Shown here: piece by piece, positions 8,247 to 16,396 of the stretch
How positions within the stretch are numbered: position 1 is the stretch's first letter
Layout: every line of letters starts with the position of its first letter
Assembly: GCF_021228125.1 (NCBI RefSeq)
Contig: NZ_JAJQQS010000015.1
Span: 1 to 64,000 of the forward strand
Direction of reading: 5' to 3'
Length of the DNA: 64,000 nucleotides
From: Streptomyces albireticuli
Lineage (GTDB): Bacteria; Actinomycetota; Actinomycetes; Streptomycetales; Streptomycetaceae
Notes under the pieces: model-generated
Seen by the model: the letters and a program-made list of their open reading frames with translations, nothing else
The model's database searches: none
Told to the model about the DNA's origin: nothing
Program-made: the position numbers and the translations under genes

Positions 8247-9077
8247 TCAGCGTGACGTGTCCAGGATGACCCGCGCCACCAGCGCCGGGTCGTCGTTCAT
8301 CGGCACATGACCGCAGCCGGGCAGCCGCACCAGCCGGGCGCCGGGGATCACCTTCTTGGCGCGGACGCCCTGGCGGCGCAGCAGCACCCGGTCGGCGGTG
8401 CCCCAGGCGACGGTCACCGGGACGTCCGGCACGTCGTCGGTGAACAGCACCCGGCGGCCGGCGGCGAGGGTGGCGGCGAACCCGGTGGCCTCGCGCAGCG
8501 CCCGGGTCTCGGCGATCACCGCGTCGGGCGAACGGTGGCCGGGCCGGGCGTAGATGGAGCCGGTGAGCGCCGCCCGGCCCGCGGCCGTGCCGGCCAGCCG
8601 GGCGACGGTCCGCGGCGGCAGGGTCACGGCGCCGGCCCGCATCGCGCGCAGCACGGTGAAGGCGTAGCGGCGCTCGGCCTCGGTCCAGAAGCCGCCGGGG
8701 GAGAGCGCCGTGACGCTCCGGACGAGCTTGTCGCGGCCCAGCAGCAGGGCGAGCAGCCCGCCCAGGGAGTTGCCCGCCACGTGCGGTCGGTCGAGGTCCA
8801 GCGCCTCGAACAGGGCGCCCAGGACGGGCACCACGTGCGCGAGGTCGTAGGGGATGCCGTCGGCCAGGGCGGGGGAGCGGCCGAAGCCCGGCAGGTCGAC
8901 GGCGATGACGTCGCGCTCGGCGGCGAGGACCGCGGTGACCGGGTCCCAGGCCTGGAGGTGGTGGCCGATGCCGTGCAGCAGGACGAGGGGTTCCCCGCCG
9001 CCGTGCCGCTCGTAGGACACCTCGACCGTGCGTGTCCCGTTGGGGGTGCCGATGGGGAAGGCGACCGTGTCGGCCAT
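8247..9077 (-). CDS. Alpha/beta-fold hydrolase
   Basis: 276 residues from the ATG at 9077; a longer frame to 9260 adds only proline/arginine-rich sequence. The oxyanion-hole motif H-G-I-G-H-H is at residues 35-40, the nucleophile elbow G-N-S-L-G-G puts Ser at about 104, a D-D-V-P-D-V-P-V-T-V-A-W-G-T-A-D segment supplies the acid, and G-C-G-H near residue 257 supplies the catalytic His. This is the epoxide hydrolase/haloperoxidase/esterase group; the reaction is not predictable. It is divergent from the ECF sigma factor gene with about 170 bp between start codons. Confidence 0.85.
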   Translation of the reverse strand: MADTVAFPIGTPNGTRTVEVSYERHGGGEPLVLLHGIGHHLQAWDPVTAVLAAERDVIAVDLPGFGRSPALADGIPYDLAHVVPVLGALFEALDLDRPHVAGNSLGGLLALLLGRDKLVRSVTALSPGGFWTEAERRYAFTVLRAMRAGAVTLPPRTVARLAGTAAGRAALTGSIYARPGHRSPDAVIAETRALREATGFAATLAAGRRVLFTDDVPDVPVTVAWGTADRVLLRRQGVRAKKVIPGARLVRLPGCGHVPMNDDPALVARVILDTSR

Positions 9078-9250
9078 GGAGGCTCCTCGTCGTCCGCTCG
9101 TGATCCGTCGTCCGCGACAGGTTTTAGACAGGATGTCAGCAACGGTTACCGCTGGGTAGACCCCGTGCGGCACGGGGTCCGGTTCCGGGCGCGGCGGCCT
9201 GGCCGGGGCCCGTCTGGACAAGCGCGCATCCGTTCCGCTGGGATGGGACC

Positions 9251-10135
9251 GTGACCGCACGTGAGACAGTCCTGGACGCCTTCGAGGAGCACCGCTCCCT
9301 CCTGACCGGAGTGGCCTACCGGATGCTCGGCGGCTCCGCGGACGCCGAGGACGTCGTCCAGGAGGCGTGGCTGCGCTGGTCCGCCGCCGACCGCGACGAC
9401 GTGCGCGACACCCGCGCCTATCTCGTACGGATCACCACCCGGCTGGCCCTCGACCGGCTCCGGCAGGCGCGGGTCCGCCGCGAGGCGTACACCGGGCCCT
9501 GGCTCCCGGAGCCGGTCGTCACCGACCTCGCCACGACCGTGCCCGACACCGCCGAGCGGGCCGTGCTGGCCGACTCCGTCTCGCTCGCCGTGCTCGTCGT
9601 CCTGGAGTCCCTCTCCCCGCTGGAGCGCGCGGTCTTCGTGCTCCGCGAGGCCTTCGGCTTCCCCCACCACGAGATCGCCGAGGCCCTCGACCGCTCGGAG
9701 CCGGCCGTCCGCCAGCTCGCCGGCCGGGCCCGCCGCCACGTCGAGGAGCGCCGACCGCGCTACACCGTGGACCCGGCCCTCCGGCGCGACCTCACCGAGC
9801 GCTTCCTCGCCGCCGCCACCGGCGGCAGCATCGAACGGATGATGGAGCTCCTCGCCCCCGACGTGCGCCTGGTCGGCGACAGCGGCGGCAAGGCCAAGGG
9901 GCCCCTGCGCGTCATCGAGTCCGCCGACAAGGTCGGGCGCTTCCTCCTCGCCGTGGCGGAGACGGACCGGCCCGCGTACGAGTACCGCTTCCTGGAGATC
10001 AACGGCGGTCCGGCGCTGCTCGTCCTGTCACAGGGCCGCCCGGACACCGTCCTCGCCCTCGACGTGGCCGACGGCCGCGTCACGGCCGTCTACCTCCAGC
10101 GCAATCCCGACAAGCTCACGGGGCTCCTCCCATAG
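9251..10135 (+). CDS. ECF41-type RNA polymerase sigma factor (SigJ-like)
   Basis: 294 residues from the GTG at 9251. Region 2 (Y-R-M-L-G-G-S-A-D-A-E-D-V-V-Q-E-A-W-L-R-W) and region 4 (L-S-P-L-E-R-A-V-F-V-L-R-E-A-F-G-F-P-H-H-E-I-A-E) are followed by a SnoaL/NTF2-like domain of about 110 residues. ECF41 markers are visible: G-P-W-L-P-E-P between regions 2 and 4, D-S-G-G-K in place of the usual DGGGK, and N-P-D-K-L at residues 285-289. In this group the fused C-terminal domain replaces a separate anti-sigma factor. Targets are often adjacent oxidoreductase genes, so the neighbouring hydrolase or convergent SDR are candidates by context only. Confidence 0.9.
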   Translation: MTARETVLDAFEEHRSLLTGVAYRMLGGSADAEDVVQEAWLRWSAADRDDVRDTRAYLVRITTRLALDRLRQARVRREAYTGPWLPEPVVTDLATTVPDTAERAVLADSVSLAVLVVLESLSPLERAVFVLREAFGFPHHEIAEALDRSEPAVRQLAGRARRHVEERRPRYTVDPALRRDLTERFLAAATGGSIERMMELLAPDVRLVGDSGGKAKGPLRVIESADKVGRFLLAVAETDRPAYEYRFLEINGGPALLVLSQGRPDTVLALDVADGRVTAVYLQRNPDKLTGLLP

Positions 10136-10149
10136 GCCGCGCCCGCCGG

Positions 10150-10896
10150 TCACAGCCCGCCGGCCACCCGCAGGACGGCCCCGGTGGTGTACGACGCCTC
10201 CGGGGACAGCAGCCAGGCGACCGCCCCGGCCACCTCCTCCGGCTCGCCCGGCCGGCCCATCGGCACCCGGCCGGAGTCCCGCCACGGCCGCTCCGGGTCG
10301 CCCATCGCCGCGTGGATGTCGGTGACGATCATCCCGGGCTGTACGGAGTTGACGCGGACGCCCTCCGCGGCCAGCTCCTTGGACAGGCCCACCGTCATCG
10401 CGTCCACGGCCGCCTTGCTCGCCGCGTAGTGCACGTACTCACCGGGGGAGCCCAGCGTGGCGGCGCCCGAGGAGATGTTCACGATCGCCCCGCCCGGTCC
10501 GCCGTGACGGGTCGACAGCTCCAGGGCCGCGCGCCGGGCGCAGATCAGCGCGCCCGTCACATTGACGTCCACGACCCGGCGTATCCGCTCCACGGGCGTC
10601 TCCGTGAACCGGCCCAGCAGGCCGGTGATCCCCGCGTTGTTCACCAGCCCGGTGACCGGGCCCAGTTCCTCCCGCACCTCGTCGAAGAAGGCGTCGACCT
10701 CGCTCTCGACACTGGTGTCGACCCGTACGGCCACACAGCCGACGCCCTCGGCGCGCACCGCCTCGGCCGTCGCCTCGGCGGCGTCCCGCGCCCGCTCGTA
10801 GCCGATGCCGACGGCGTGGCCGTCCCGGGCCAGTCGCAGCGCCACCGCCGCGCCGATGCCCCTGCTGCCGCCCGTCACTACGGTGACCCGGCCCAT
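10150..10896 (-). CDS. Short-chain dehydrogenase/reductase, FabG-like
   Basis: 248 residues from the ATG at 10896, which is 7 bases from an AAGGAG site; a GTG two codons earlier is too close to that site. It has classical SDR features: T-G-G-S-R-G-I-G at residues 8-15 for NAD(P), N-N-A-G at 86-89, catalytic I-S-S near 142, and Y157-x-x-x-K161. The ending V-A-W-L-L-S-P-E-A-S-Y-T-T-G-A-V-L-R-V-A-G-G is typical of 3-oxoacyl-ACP reductase-like proteins. The substrate is unknown. It is convergent with the sigma factor gene and divergent from the GntR gene. Confidence 0.88.
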   Translation of the reverse strand: MGRVTVVTGGSRGIGAAVALRLARDGHAVGIGYERARDAAEATAEAVRAEGVGCVAVRVDTSVESEVDAFFDEVREELGPVTGLVNNAGITGLLGRFTETPVERIRRVVDVNVTGALICARRAALELSTRHGGPGGAIVNISSGAATLGSPGEYVHYAASKAAVDAMTVGLSKELAAEGVRVNSVQPGMIVTDIHAAMGDPERPWRDSGRVPMGRPGEPEEVAGAVAWLLSPEASYTTGAVLRVAGGL

Positions 10897-10964
10897 GCGC
10901 ACACTCCTTGTCGCACCATCGGATGATCAATGACCGTATCCGACCCTCCGGGGAAGGAAAGGCA

Positions 10965-10978
10965 TTGGTCTTGACCAA
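10965..10978. promoter_or_regulatory. dre-like (DasR/HutC-family) operator
   Basis: TTGGTCTTGACCAA is a dyad (TTGGTC/GACCAA with a TT centre) in the divergent spacer between the SDR and GntR genes. Its core TGGTCTTGACCA differs by one base from TGGTCTAGACCA, the centre of the DasR response element of Streptomyces. It may be an autoregulatory site for the adjacent GntR protein or a site for DasR itself. Confidence 0.55.
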
Positions 10979-11062
10979 GTCTGTGCGCCGTCCTATGGTC
11001 GCAGGCATACTGCAACAACCTTTAATAAAGAAGCGCGCGAAAAGCCTTTGCGGAGGATCAGG

Positions 11063-11797
11063 GTGGGGACCACGCAGCTGGAACCGGTGCCGGAGCCGAA
11101 GTACTGGCACCTGAAGACCGTGCTCACCGACGCACTCGACTCCGAGTTCGCCGTGGGCGAGATCCTGCCGAACGAGCGCGAGCTCGCGGCCCGCTTCGGC
11201 GTCGCGAGGGCCACGCTCCGGCAAGCCCTCGAACAGCTCGAACTGGAAGGGCGCCTCCAGCGCCGCCGCGGCGTCGGCACCACCGTCGCCCCGCCCCGGG
11301 TGGGCGTCGCCGTCGGCGACACCGGCCAGACCTGGCCCGGCACCGAGACGTGGGAGCCCGTCGACAACGTCGCGGCGGTCCCGCCCGCGGCCGTCGCCCG
11401 GCTCCTCGACACCGCACCCGACGAGGTCGCGCACACCGTCCGCCGCATCCGCCGCAGCCACGGCCAGCCCGTCGCCGCCGAGCTGCTGTACGTCCCGGCG
11501 CGCTCCGTGCCCGGCCTCACCGGCATCGACGTCCCGACCGGCCCGGCCCGCGCCCGCCTGGTGCTCCGCGAACTCCAGCGCCTGCCGCTGGAGGGCCAGG
11601 ACCAGTCCGTCGAGCTCGGTTCCGCCCGCGCCGACGACGCCAAGGAGCTCGACCGGCTGCCCGGCGCGCCCGTCCTCCTCGTCACCACCCGCTACATCGC
11701 GGCCGGCCGCACCGCGGCCGTCGCCGTGGCCACCTACCGCGCGGACACCTGCCGGCTGACCTTCGGCGACGCGGGCGTGCAACTCCTGGCGGGCTGA
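11063..11797 (+). CDS. GntR-family transcriptional regulator, HutC-like
   Basis: 244 residues from the GTG at 11063 (GGAGG 7 bases upstream). The N-terminal winged helix (about residues 8-72) has the GntR signature I-L-P-N-E-R-E-L-A-A-R-F-G-V-A-R-A-T-L-R-Q-A-L-E, ending in the R-R-R-G-V-G-T wing. The C-terminal half resembles the UTRA effector domain of the HutC subfamily, with R-x-R-R-x-x-G-x-P and the closing R-x-D-x-x-R-L-T-F. HutC-type regulators bind TGGTC-type dyads, and one lies 85 bases upstream. Effector unknown; HutC members often sense sugar phosphates. Confidence 0.85.
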   Translation: MGTTQLEPVPEPKYWHLKTVLTDALDSEFAVGEILPNERELAARFGVARATLRQALEQLELEGRLQRRRGVGTTVAPPRVGVAVGDTGQTWPGTETWEPVDNVAAVPPAAVARLLDTAPDEVAHTVRRIRRSHGQPVAAELLYVPARSVPGLTGIDVPTGPARARLVLRELQRLPLEGQDQSVELGSARADDAKELDRLPGAPVLLVTTRYIAAGRTAAVAVATYRADTCRLTFGDAGVQLLAG

Positions 11798-12269
11798 CGC
11801 CCGGCGGGCCGGCCCGCAGGCGCGCGTCACGTCCGGTGTCCCCACCCCGGACGCCCCCGGCGCGGGGCCCGCTGCCGGCCAGGCCCCGGTCGCCGGCCCC
11901 CGGGCCTCACGGGGGCCGGTGCCGCCTCCCGCGTCGTGGCGTTCCCGTGCCGGAACGCGGGACCGCTCGTAGGCCCGGCACCTTTGACGGCCGGGCCGTG
12001 GGCGCCGGTACCGCCCCTGCCGGGCACCCGGGCCTCGCAGGCCGGCCCGGTTTCGCCCACCCGTCGTGGCGTTCCCGTGCCGTGGCCGCGTCCGGCCGTC
12101 GGTCCGCCGGGCCCGTGTCCCGCATCGGCCGGGCGCCGGGACACGGGCCCGCCGTCCGGCCGGTGGGTTCCCCACCGTCCCGTGACGGTCGTCAGGTCCC
12201 GGGCGCGCCGGGACCCGCACGCCCGGTCCGCACCGGGACCGTCCCCGTCGCCGCGGTCCCATGGACCGC
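11798..12269. repeat. Convergent-gene spacer with a diverged 130-bp tandem repeat and a strong hairpin
   Basis: No gene seen in this 470-bp stretch between the GntR and ROK genes. The 21-bp segment starting CGTCGTGGCGTTCCCGTGCC occurs at 11932-11952 and again at 12062-12082, exactly 130 bp apart, with partly similar flanks (CGGGCCTC before both). Downstream, CGGGCCCGTGTCCCG at 12108-12122 pairs perfectly with 12137-12151 around a 14-base loop. The hairpin probably terminates one or both convergent transcripts. Confidence 0.7.
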
Positions 12270-13436
12270 TCAGCGGCGGGCCGTCACCGTGCTCTCCACC
12301 GCGAACAGCTGCTCCTCCACATGGTCGAGGGCCAGCCGCAGCGCGCCCGTCGCCACCGCCGCCTCGCCCAGCAGCGACTGCACCACCTGCGGCGGACGCA
12401 GGCAGTAGCGGGCCAGCTCGGCGCGGAGCGGGCCCAGGACCCCGCTCAGACCGGCCGCCCAGCCGCCCACCACGACCAGCTCGGGGTCGAGCGCCAGCAC
12501 CAGCGCGGCCACGTCGTGCACCAGCCGCCGCATAAAGCGCTCCACCGCCGCCTCGGCCCGCTCGTCCCCGGCCCTGGCCAGCGCGAAGACCCGTGCCACC
12601 TGCGCCTCGTCCAGCGGGTGCAGCGGCTCGCCCGTCGTGGAGAGGACCTCCTCCGGGGTGGCCTCCCGGCCCAGCAGGTGCAGCGCGCCGATCTCACCGG
12701 CCGCGCCCCCGTACCCCCGGTGCAGCCGGCCGCCGATCAGCGACCCGGCCCCCGGGCTCAGCCCCGCCAGCACGAACACCACGTCGTCCGAGGCCGTGGC
12801 CGCGCCCTTCCAGTGCTCCGCCACCGCGGCGGCGTTCGCGTCGTTCTCCACCAGGACCGGACATCGGAACGAGCGCCGCAACCGCTCACCGAGCGGCAGT
12901 CCGGTCCACCCCGGCAGCGCCGTGCCCAGCCGCACGGTCCCGTCGGCCTCGACGATGCCGGGCGTGGCCACACCCACCGCGCGCAGCTGGCCGCGCGGCA
13001 CGCCCGAACGCCGCAACAGGTCGGAGACGGTGGCCAGGACCACGTCCAGCCGCTCGTCCGCCGGTGCCGTCGCCGCGATCTCCTGGGCCGCCGAGCCCGT
13101 CACCCGGCCGCCCAGGTCCGCCATCAGGGCGGCGATCCGGTGCGGCCCGATCTCGATGCCCAGCAGATGACCGGCCTCCCGGCGGAACCGGAAGCGCCGC
13201 GCCGGACGCCCCTGGCGCCGCGCCTCGCCCTCCTCGGCGGCTGCCTCGACCACCAGACCGGCGTCGATCAGCCCCTCGACCACGCCCTCCACGGTCGGCC
13301 GGGACAGCCCCGTCACCTTCACCAGGTCCGTGAGCGTCGGGGAGGCGGCCGGAGCCGCCGTGCGCAGCGCGTGCAGCACCACGGCCGAATTGATCCGCCG
13401 CAGCAGGGACGGGTCCCCACCGGTGAGCCGCCCCAA
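12270..13436 (-). CDS. ROK-family transcriptional repressor/kinase-like protein
   Basis: 388 residues from the TTG at 13436, picked because GAGGAGGC lies 7 bases upstream. An N-terminal MarR-type helix-turn-helix (about residues 25-80, with L-T-D-L-V-K-V-T-G-L-S-R-P-T-V-E) precedes an actin-like ATPase/ROK domain (G-I-E-I-G, V-G-V-A-T-P-G-I-V, V-L-V-E-N-D-A-N-A-A-A-V-A-E, G-A-A-G-E-I-G). ROK proteins normally continue with a zinc-binding C-x-C-G-x-x-G-C; here the equivalent stretch (H-L-L-G-R-E-A-T-P-E) has no cysteines, so it may not bind zinc or phosphorylate sugars. It is probably a sugar-responsive repressor of unknown target. Confidence 0.82.
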   Translation of the reverse strand: MGRLTGGDPSLLRRINSAVVLHALRTAAPAASPTLTDLVKVTGLSRPTVEGVVEGLIDAGLVVEAAAEEGEARRQGRPARRFRFRREAGHLLGIEIGPHRIAALMADLGGRVTGSAAQEIAATAPADERLDVVLATVSDLLRRSGVPRGQLRAVGVATPGIVEADGTVRLGTALPGWTGLPLGERLRRSFRCPVLVENDANAAAVAEHWKGAATASDDVVFVLAGLSPGAGSLIGGRLHRGYGGAAGEIGALHLLGREATPEEVLSTTGEPLHPLDEAQVARVFALARAGDERAEAAVERFMRRLVHDVAALVLALDPELVVVGGWAAGLSGVLGPLRAELARYCLRPPQVVQSLLGEAAVATGALRLALDHVEEQLFAVESTVTARR

Positions 13437-13540
13437 CGTGCCGCCTCCTCGTTCCGCGCCGCTTTGCGCGCTCTTTGCTGTCTGGCGGGATCGTATCGGG
13501 TGGCGGCCGGGGCGGCGAGGTCCGGGACCGCGCCGCGCCG

Positions 13541-14191
13541 TCACCCCGGGGAGACGAATCCCGACTCGTACGCGGCGATCACCGCCTGGGTGCGGTCCCG
13601 CGCACCCAGCTTCGCGAGGACCGCGCTGACGTGCGACTTCACCGTCTCGGTGCCCAGCAGCAGGCTCCGCGCGATCTCCGGATTGGACATCCCGCGCGTC
13701 ATCAGCCGCAGGACGTCCTCCTCCCGGGTCGTCAGCCCCGCCCGCTCCATCGCGGCGCGGGCCCGCTCGTTGCCGCGCGCCGCCGCGAGCCCGCGCAGCG
13801 CCGCCGGGAAGAGCAGCGAGTCCCCGGCGGCCACCGTCCGCACCGCCCGCACGATCTCCGCGGGGGCGGCCCGCTTGAGCAGGAAGCCGTTCGCCCCGGC
13901 GCGCAGCGCGTCGTAGACGTAGTCGTCGTTCTCGAACGTCGTCACGACCATGATCTTCGGCGGCGGGTCCACCGTGCGGAGCACGAGCCGGGTCGCCTCG
14001 ATGCCGTCCATCAGGGGCATCCGGACGTCCATGGCCACGAGGTCCGGCCGCAGGGACCGCACCAGGGGCAGGACGGCGGCACCGTCGGCGGCCTCGCCGA
14101 CGACCTCGATGTCGGGCTGGGCGGTGAGGACCGCGCGGAGACCGGCGCGGACGAGGGGTTCGTCGTCGACGAGCAGGACGGTTATCGGCAT
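13541..14191 (-). CDS. NarL/LuxR-type response regulator
   Basis: 216 residues. Receiver domain with acidic pocket D9-D10-E11, phospho-acceptor Asp55 in M-D-V-R-M-P, T-T near 85 and K near 105, then a LuxR-type HTH (L-T-T-R-E-E-D-V-L-R-L-M-T-R-G-M-S-N-P-E-I-A) at the C-terminus. It starts 9 bases after the kinase gene stop, so the two form an operon kinase then regulator. The pair is divergent from an ABC exporter operon, which is the usual arrangement for systems sensing envelope stress or antibiotics and inducing the exporter. Target inferred from position only. Confidence 0.92.
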   Translation of the reverse strand: MPITVLLVDDEPLVRAGLRAVLTAQPDIEVVGEAADGAAVLPLVRSLRPDLVAMDVRMPLMDGIEATRLVLRTVDPPPKIMVVTTFENDDYVYDALRAGANGFLLKRAAPAEIVRAVRTVAAGDSLLFPAALRGLAAARGNERARAAMERAGLTTREEDVLRLMTRGMSNPEIARSLLLGTETVKSHVSAVLAKLGARDRTQAVIAAYESGFVSPG

Positions 14192-14200
14192 CGGATCACC

Positions 14201-15553
14201 TTAGGACGCGGCGGGCGAGGGCCATTCCCCCCGCCACTCCTCTCCGCCCCTTCCACCTTCTCCGCCCCTTCCGCCCTGTCCGTCCCTTCCGCCCTTGCCG
14301 CCCTTGCCGAGCCGGGGTCCCCGGGGCGCGGTCCCGGGCACCGGCAGCAGCGCCCGTACCCGCCAACCGCCGTCGTGCTCACCGGTCTCCGCCCGCCCGC
14401 CGAGCAGCGCCGCCCGCTCCCGGATCCCCCGCAGCCCGCTGCCGCCGCCCAGGCCGCCGGCCGCCACCGGGCACGACGGCAGCGGATTGCGGATGTCCAG
14501 CTCCAGGGTCCCCTCCCGTACCGCGATCCGTACGGACACCGGCACCGGACCCGCGTGCCGCACCACATTGGTCAGCGCCTCCTGCACGATGCGATAGCCC
14601 TCGCGGGACACCGGGCCCGGTACGGCCTCCAGCGGGCCGGTCACCTCCGCCGTGACCTGGGCGCCGGAACCCCGGGCCGCCGTCAGCAGCCGCTCGGTGT
14701 CGGCGAGGGTCGGGCGGTCGCCGGGTCCGGGGGCGTCCTCCCGCAGGGTCCGCAGGACCCGCTCCAGATCCTCCAGCGCGTGCCGCCCGGTCTCCTCGAT
14801 GGCGGTCAGCGCCAGCCGGGTGAACTCCTCGGACCCCGCCGCCCGCGCCGCGCCCGCCTGCACCACGGCCACGGTCAGGGCGTGCCCGACGGAGTCGTGC
14901 AACTCCCGGGCGAGCCGGTTGTGTTCCAGCAGCCGGTCCGTGCGCTCCTCCAGCGCGGCGATCCGCTCGGCCGCCGACGGCCCGAGCAACCGCCGGGCGG
15001 CCCCGGCCGTCAGGGCACCGGCCGCGACGACGAACACCACCAGGGCCGCCAGGGGCAGCGGGGCGAGCGCCGCGTGCCACGCGCCGCCGCCGGAGGGCCA
15101 CAGCGCGGACGGCCAGACCGGCGGCTTCGCGGGCGGCATGGTACCCCGGGCCGGCGCGACGAGCGCCGCGGCGAGGAACGGCAGATGCACGCTCAGGAAC
15201 GCCGTCAGCATGCCCAGTTCGTAGCGCAGGGCCATCCACAGCCCCGTGCGCCACCGGTCGCCCCAGGAGACGGACGCGCTCGCGGCGACCGCCGGCGGCC
15301 GGCCGTCCCGGGCGTGGGGGAAGAGCAGCAGACGGGCTTGTGTGCCCTCGGAGAGCCGCACGCCCGGGATCGTCGCGGCGGCGAACAGGAACGGCAGCGG
15401 CAGCACCAGCAGCCACAGACCACGCGTGTCATTCATGCGCGCGAGCCCGGGGGTGACGAACGCGAAGAGCGTGCCGACCACACAGGCCATGACCAGGTGC
15501 AGCCAGCGGGTGAGGACGACGGCGCGAAGGCGCGGCCGGAACGGAGCGAGCAT
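14201..15553 (-). CDS. Sensor histidine kinase (HisKA_3 type)
   Basis: 450 residues. About four to five hydrophobic segments lie in residues 10-185, then a dimerisation box N-R-L-A-R-E-L-H-D-S-V-G-H-A-L with the phospho-accepting His219, and a HATPase domain (V-Q-E-A-L-T-N-V-V-R-H-A, G-S-G-L-R-G-I-R-E-R). There is little extracytoplasmic sequence, as in intramembrane-sensing kinases. Odd feature: after the ATPase domain comes a tail of G-G-K/R/E repeats of about 30 residues, encoded by near-perfect 9-base DNA repeats at 14232-14315. This probably arose by slippage and is likely disordered. Confidence 0.92.
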   Translation of the reverse strand: MLAPFRPRLRAVVLTRWLHLVMACVVGTLFAFVTPGLARMNDTRGLWLLVLPLPFLFAAATIPGVRLSEGTQARLLLFPHARDGRPPAVAASASVSWGDRWRTGLWMALRYELGMLTAFLSVHLPFLAAALVAPARGTMPPAKPPVWPSALWPSGGGAWHAALAPLPLAALVVFVVAAGALTAGAARRLLGPSAAERIAALEERTDRLLEHNRLARELHDSVGHALTVAVVQAGAARAAGSEEFTRLALTAIEETGRHALEDLERVLRTLREDAPGPGDRPTLADTERLLTAARGSGAQVTAEVTGPLEAVPGPVSREGYRIVQEALTNVVRHAGPVPVSVRIAVREGTLELDIRNPLPSCPVAAGGLGGGSGLRGIRERAALLGGRAETGEHDGGWRVRALLPVPGTAPRGPRLGKGGKGGRDGQGGRGGEGGRGGEEWRGEWPSPAAS

Positions 15554-15586
15554 GCCGTCATCCTCTCAACCCCCTCCCGGCCGGGA

Positions 15587-15606
15587 CCTCCCCCGCGTGG
15601 GGGAGG
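15587..15606. promoter_or_regulatory. Inverted repeat in the divergent kinase/ABC promoter region
   Basis: CCTCCCCC at 15587-15594 and GGGGGAGG at 15599-15606 form a perfect 8-bp dyad with a 4-base centre. It is placed between the divergent kinase and ABC transporter genes. It could be the response-regulator operator or a leader hairpin of the ABC mRNA. Confidence 0.4.
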
Positions 15607-15661
15607 AGGTACCCGCCCGGGAGGGAGGCCGGGGGCACCTCCGCGGCGCCAGCCTGGGGGC

Positions 15662-16393
15662 ATGAACTCGATCGACCTCGTCCGCCTCACCAAACGCTAC
15701 GGCCGGGTCCGTGCCGTGGACGGCCTCACCTGCACCGTCGAACCCGGCCGGGTGACGGGCTTCCTCGGCCCCAACGGCGCCGGCAAGTCCACCACCATGC
15801 GCCTCGTCCTCGGCCTCGACCGGCCGAGCTCGGGCACCGCGACCGTGGGGGGCCGCCCGTACGCCTCCCTCGACGAACCGCTGCGGCACGTCGGCGCGCT
15901 CCTCGACGCGGGAGCGGCCCACCCCGCCCGCACCGCCCGGGACCATCTGCTCGCCCTCGCCCACAGCAACCGGCTGGGCGTCCGCCGTGTCGACGAGGTC
16001 CTCGCGGAGACCGGGCTGACGAAGGCCGCCCGGCGGCGTGTACGGACCTTCTCCCTCGGCATGCGCCAGCGGCTCGGGATCGCCGCCGCCCTGCTCGGCG
16101 ACCCGCCCGTCCTGATGCTGGACGAGCCCACCAACGGCCTGGACCCGGAAGGCATCATCTGGGTCCGGGAACTGATGCGGCGCCTCGCGGCGGAGGGCCG
16201 GACCGTCCTCGTCTCCAGCCACCTGATGGCCGAGACGGCACAGACCGCCGACCACGTGCTCGTCCTCGGCCGCGGCCGGCTGCTCGCGGACGGACCGCTG
16301 GCCGGCTTCGTCGGGAGCCACGGCTCCCTGGAGCGCGCCTACCTCGAACTCACGGCCGGGGCCGTCGAGTACACCGCCGACGAGAGGTCCTGA
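15662..16393 (+). CDS. ABC transporter ATP-binding protein
   Basis: 243 residues. Walker A G-P-N-G-A-G-K-S-T at 36-44, signature F-S-L-G-M-R-Q-R, Walker B L-M-L-D-E-P and switch H in V-S-S-H. The arrangement (SLGMRQRLGIA, DEPTNGLDPEGI) is that of the drug or lantibiotic self-protection exporters (CcmA/DrrA-like). Its stop is 3 bases before the permease start, so the two are made together. The start codon has only a weak ribosome binding site. Confidence 0.92.
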   Translation: MNSIDLVRLTKRYGRVRAVDGLTCTVEPGRVTGFLGPNGAGKSTTMRLVLGLDRPSSGTATVGGRPYASLDEPLRHVGALLDAGAAHPARTARDHLLALAHSNRLGVRRVDEVLAETGLTKAARRRVRTFSLGMRQRLGIAAALLGDPPVLMLDEPTNGLDPEGIIWVRELMRRLAAEGRTVLVSSHLMAETAQTADHVLVLGRGRLLADGPLAGFVGSHGSLERAYLELTAGAVEYTADERS

Positions 16394-16396
16394 ACC

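Noticed and set aside
13475..15600. A long plus-strand frame leading into the ABC ATPase gene
   Set aside because: It runs antisense to the two-component genes. Only the part from 15662 has ABC motifs, so the start was set there.
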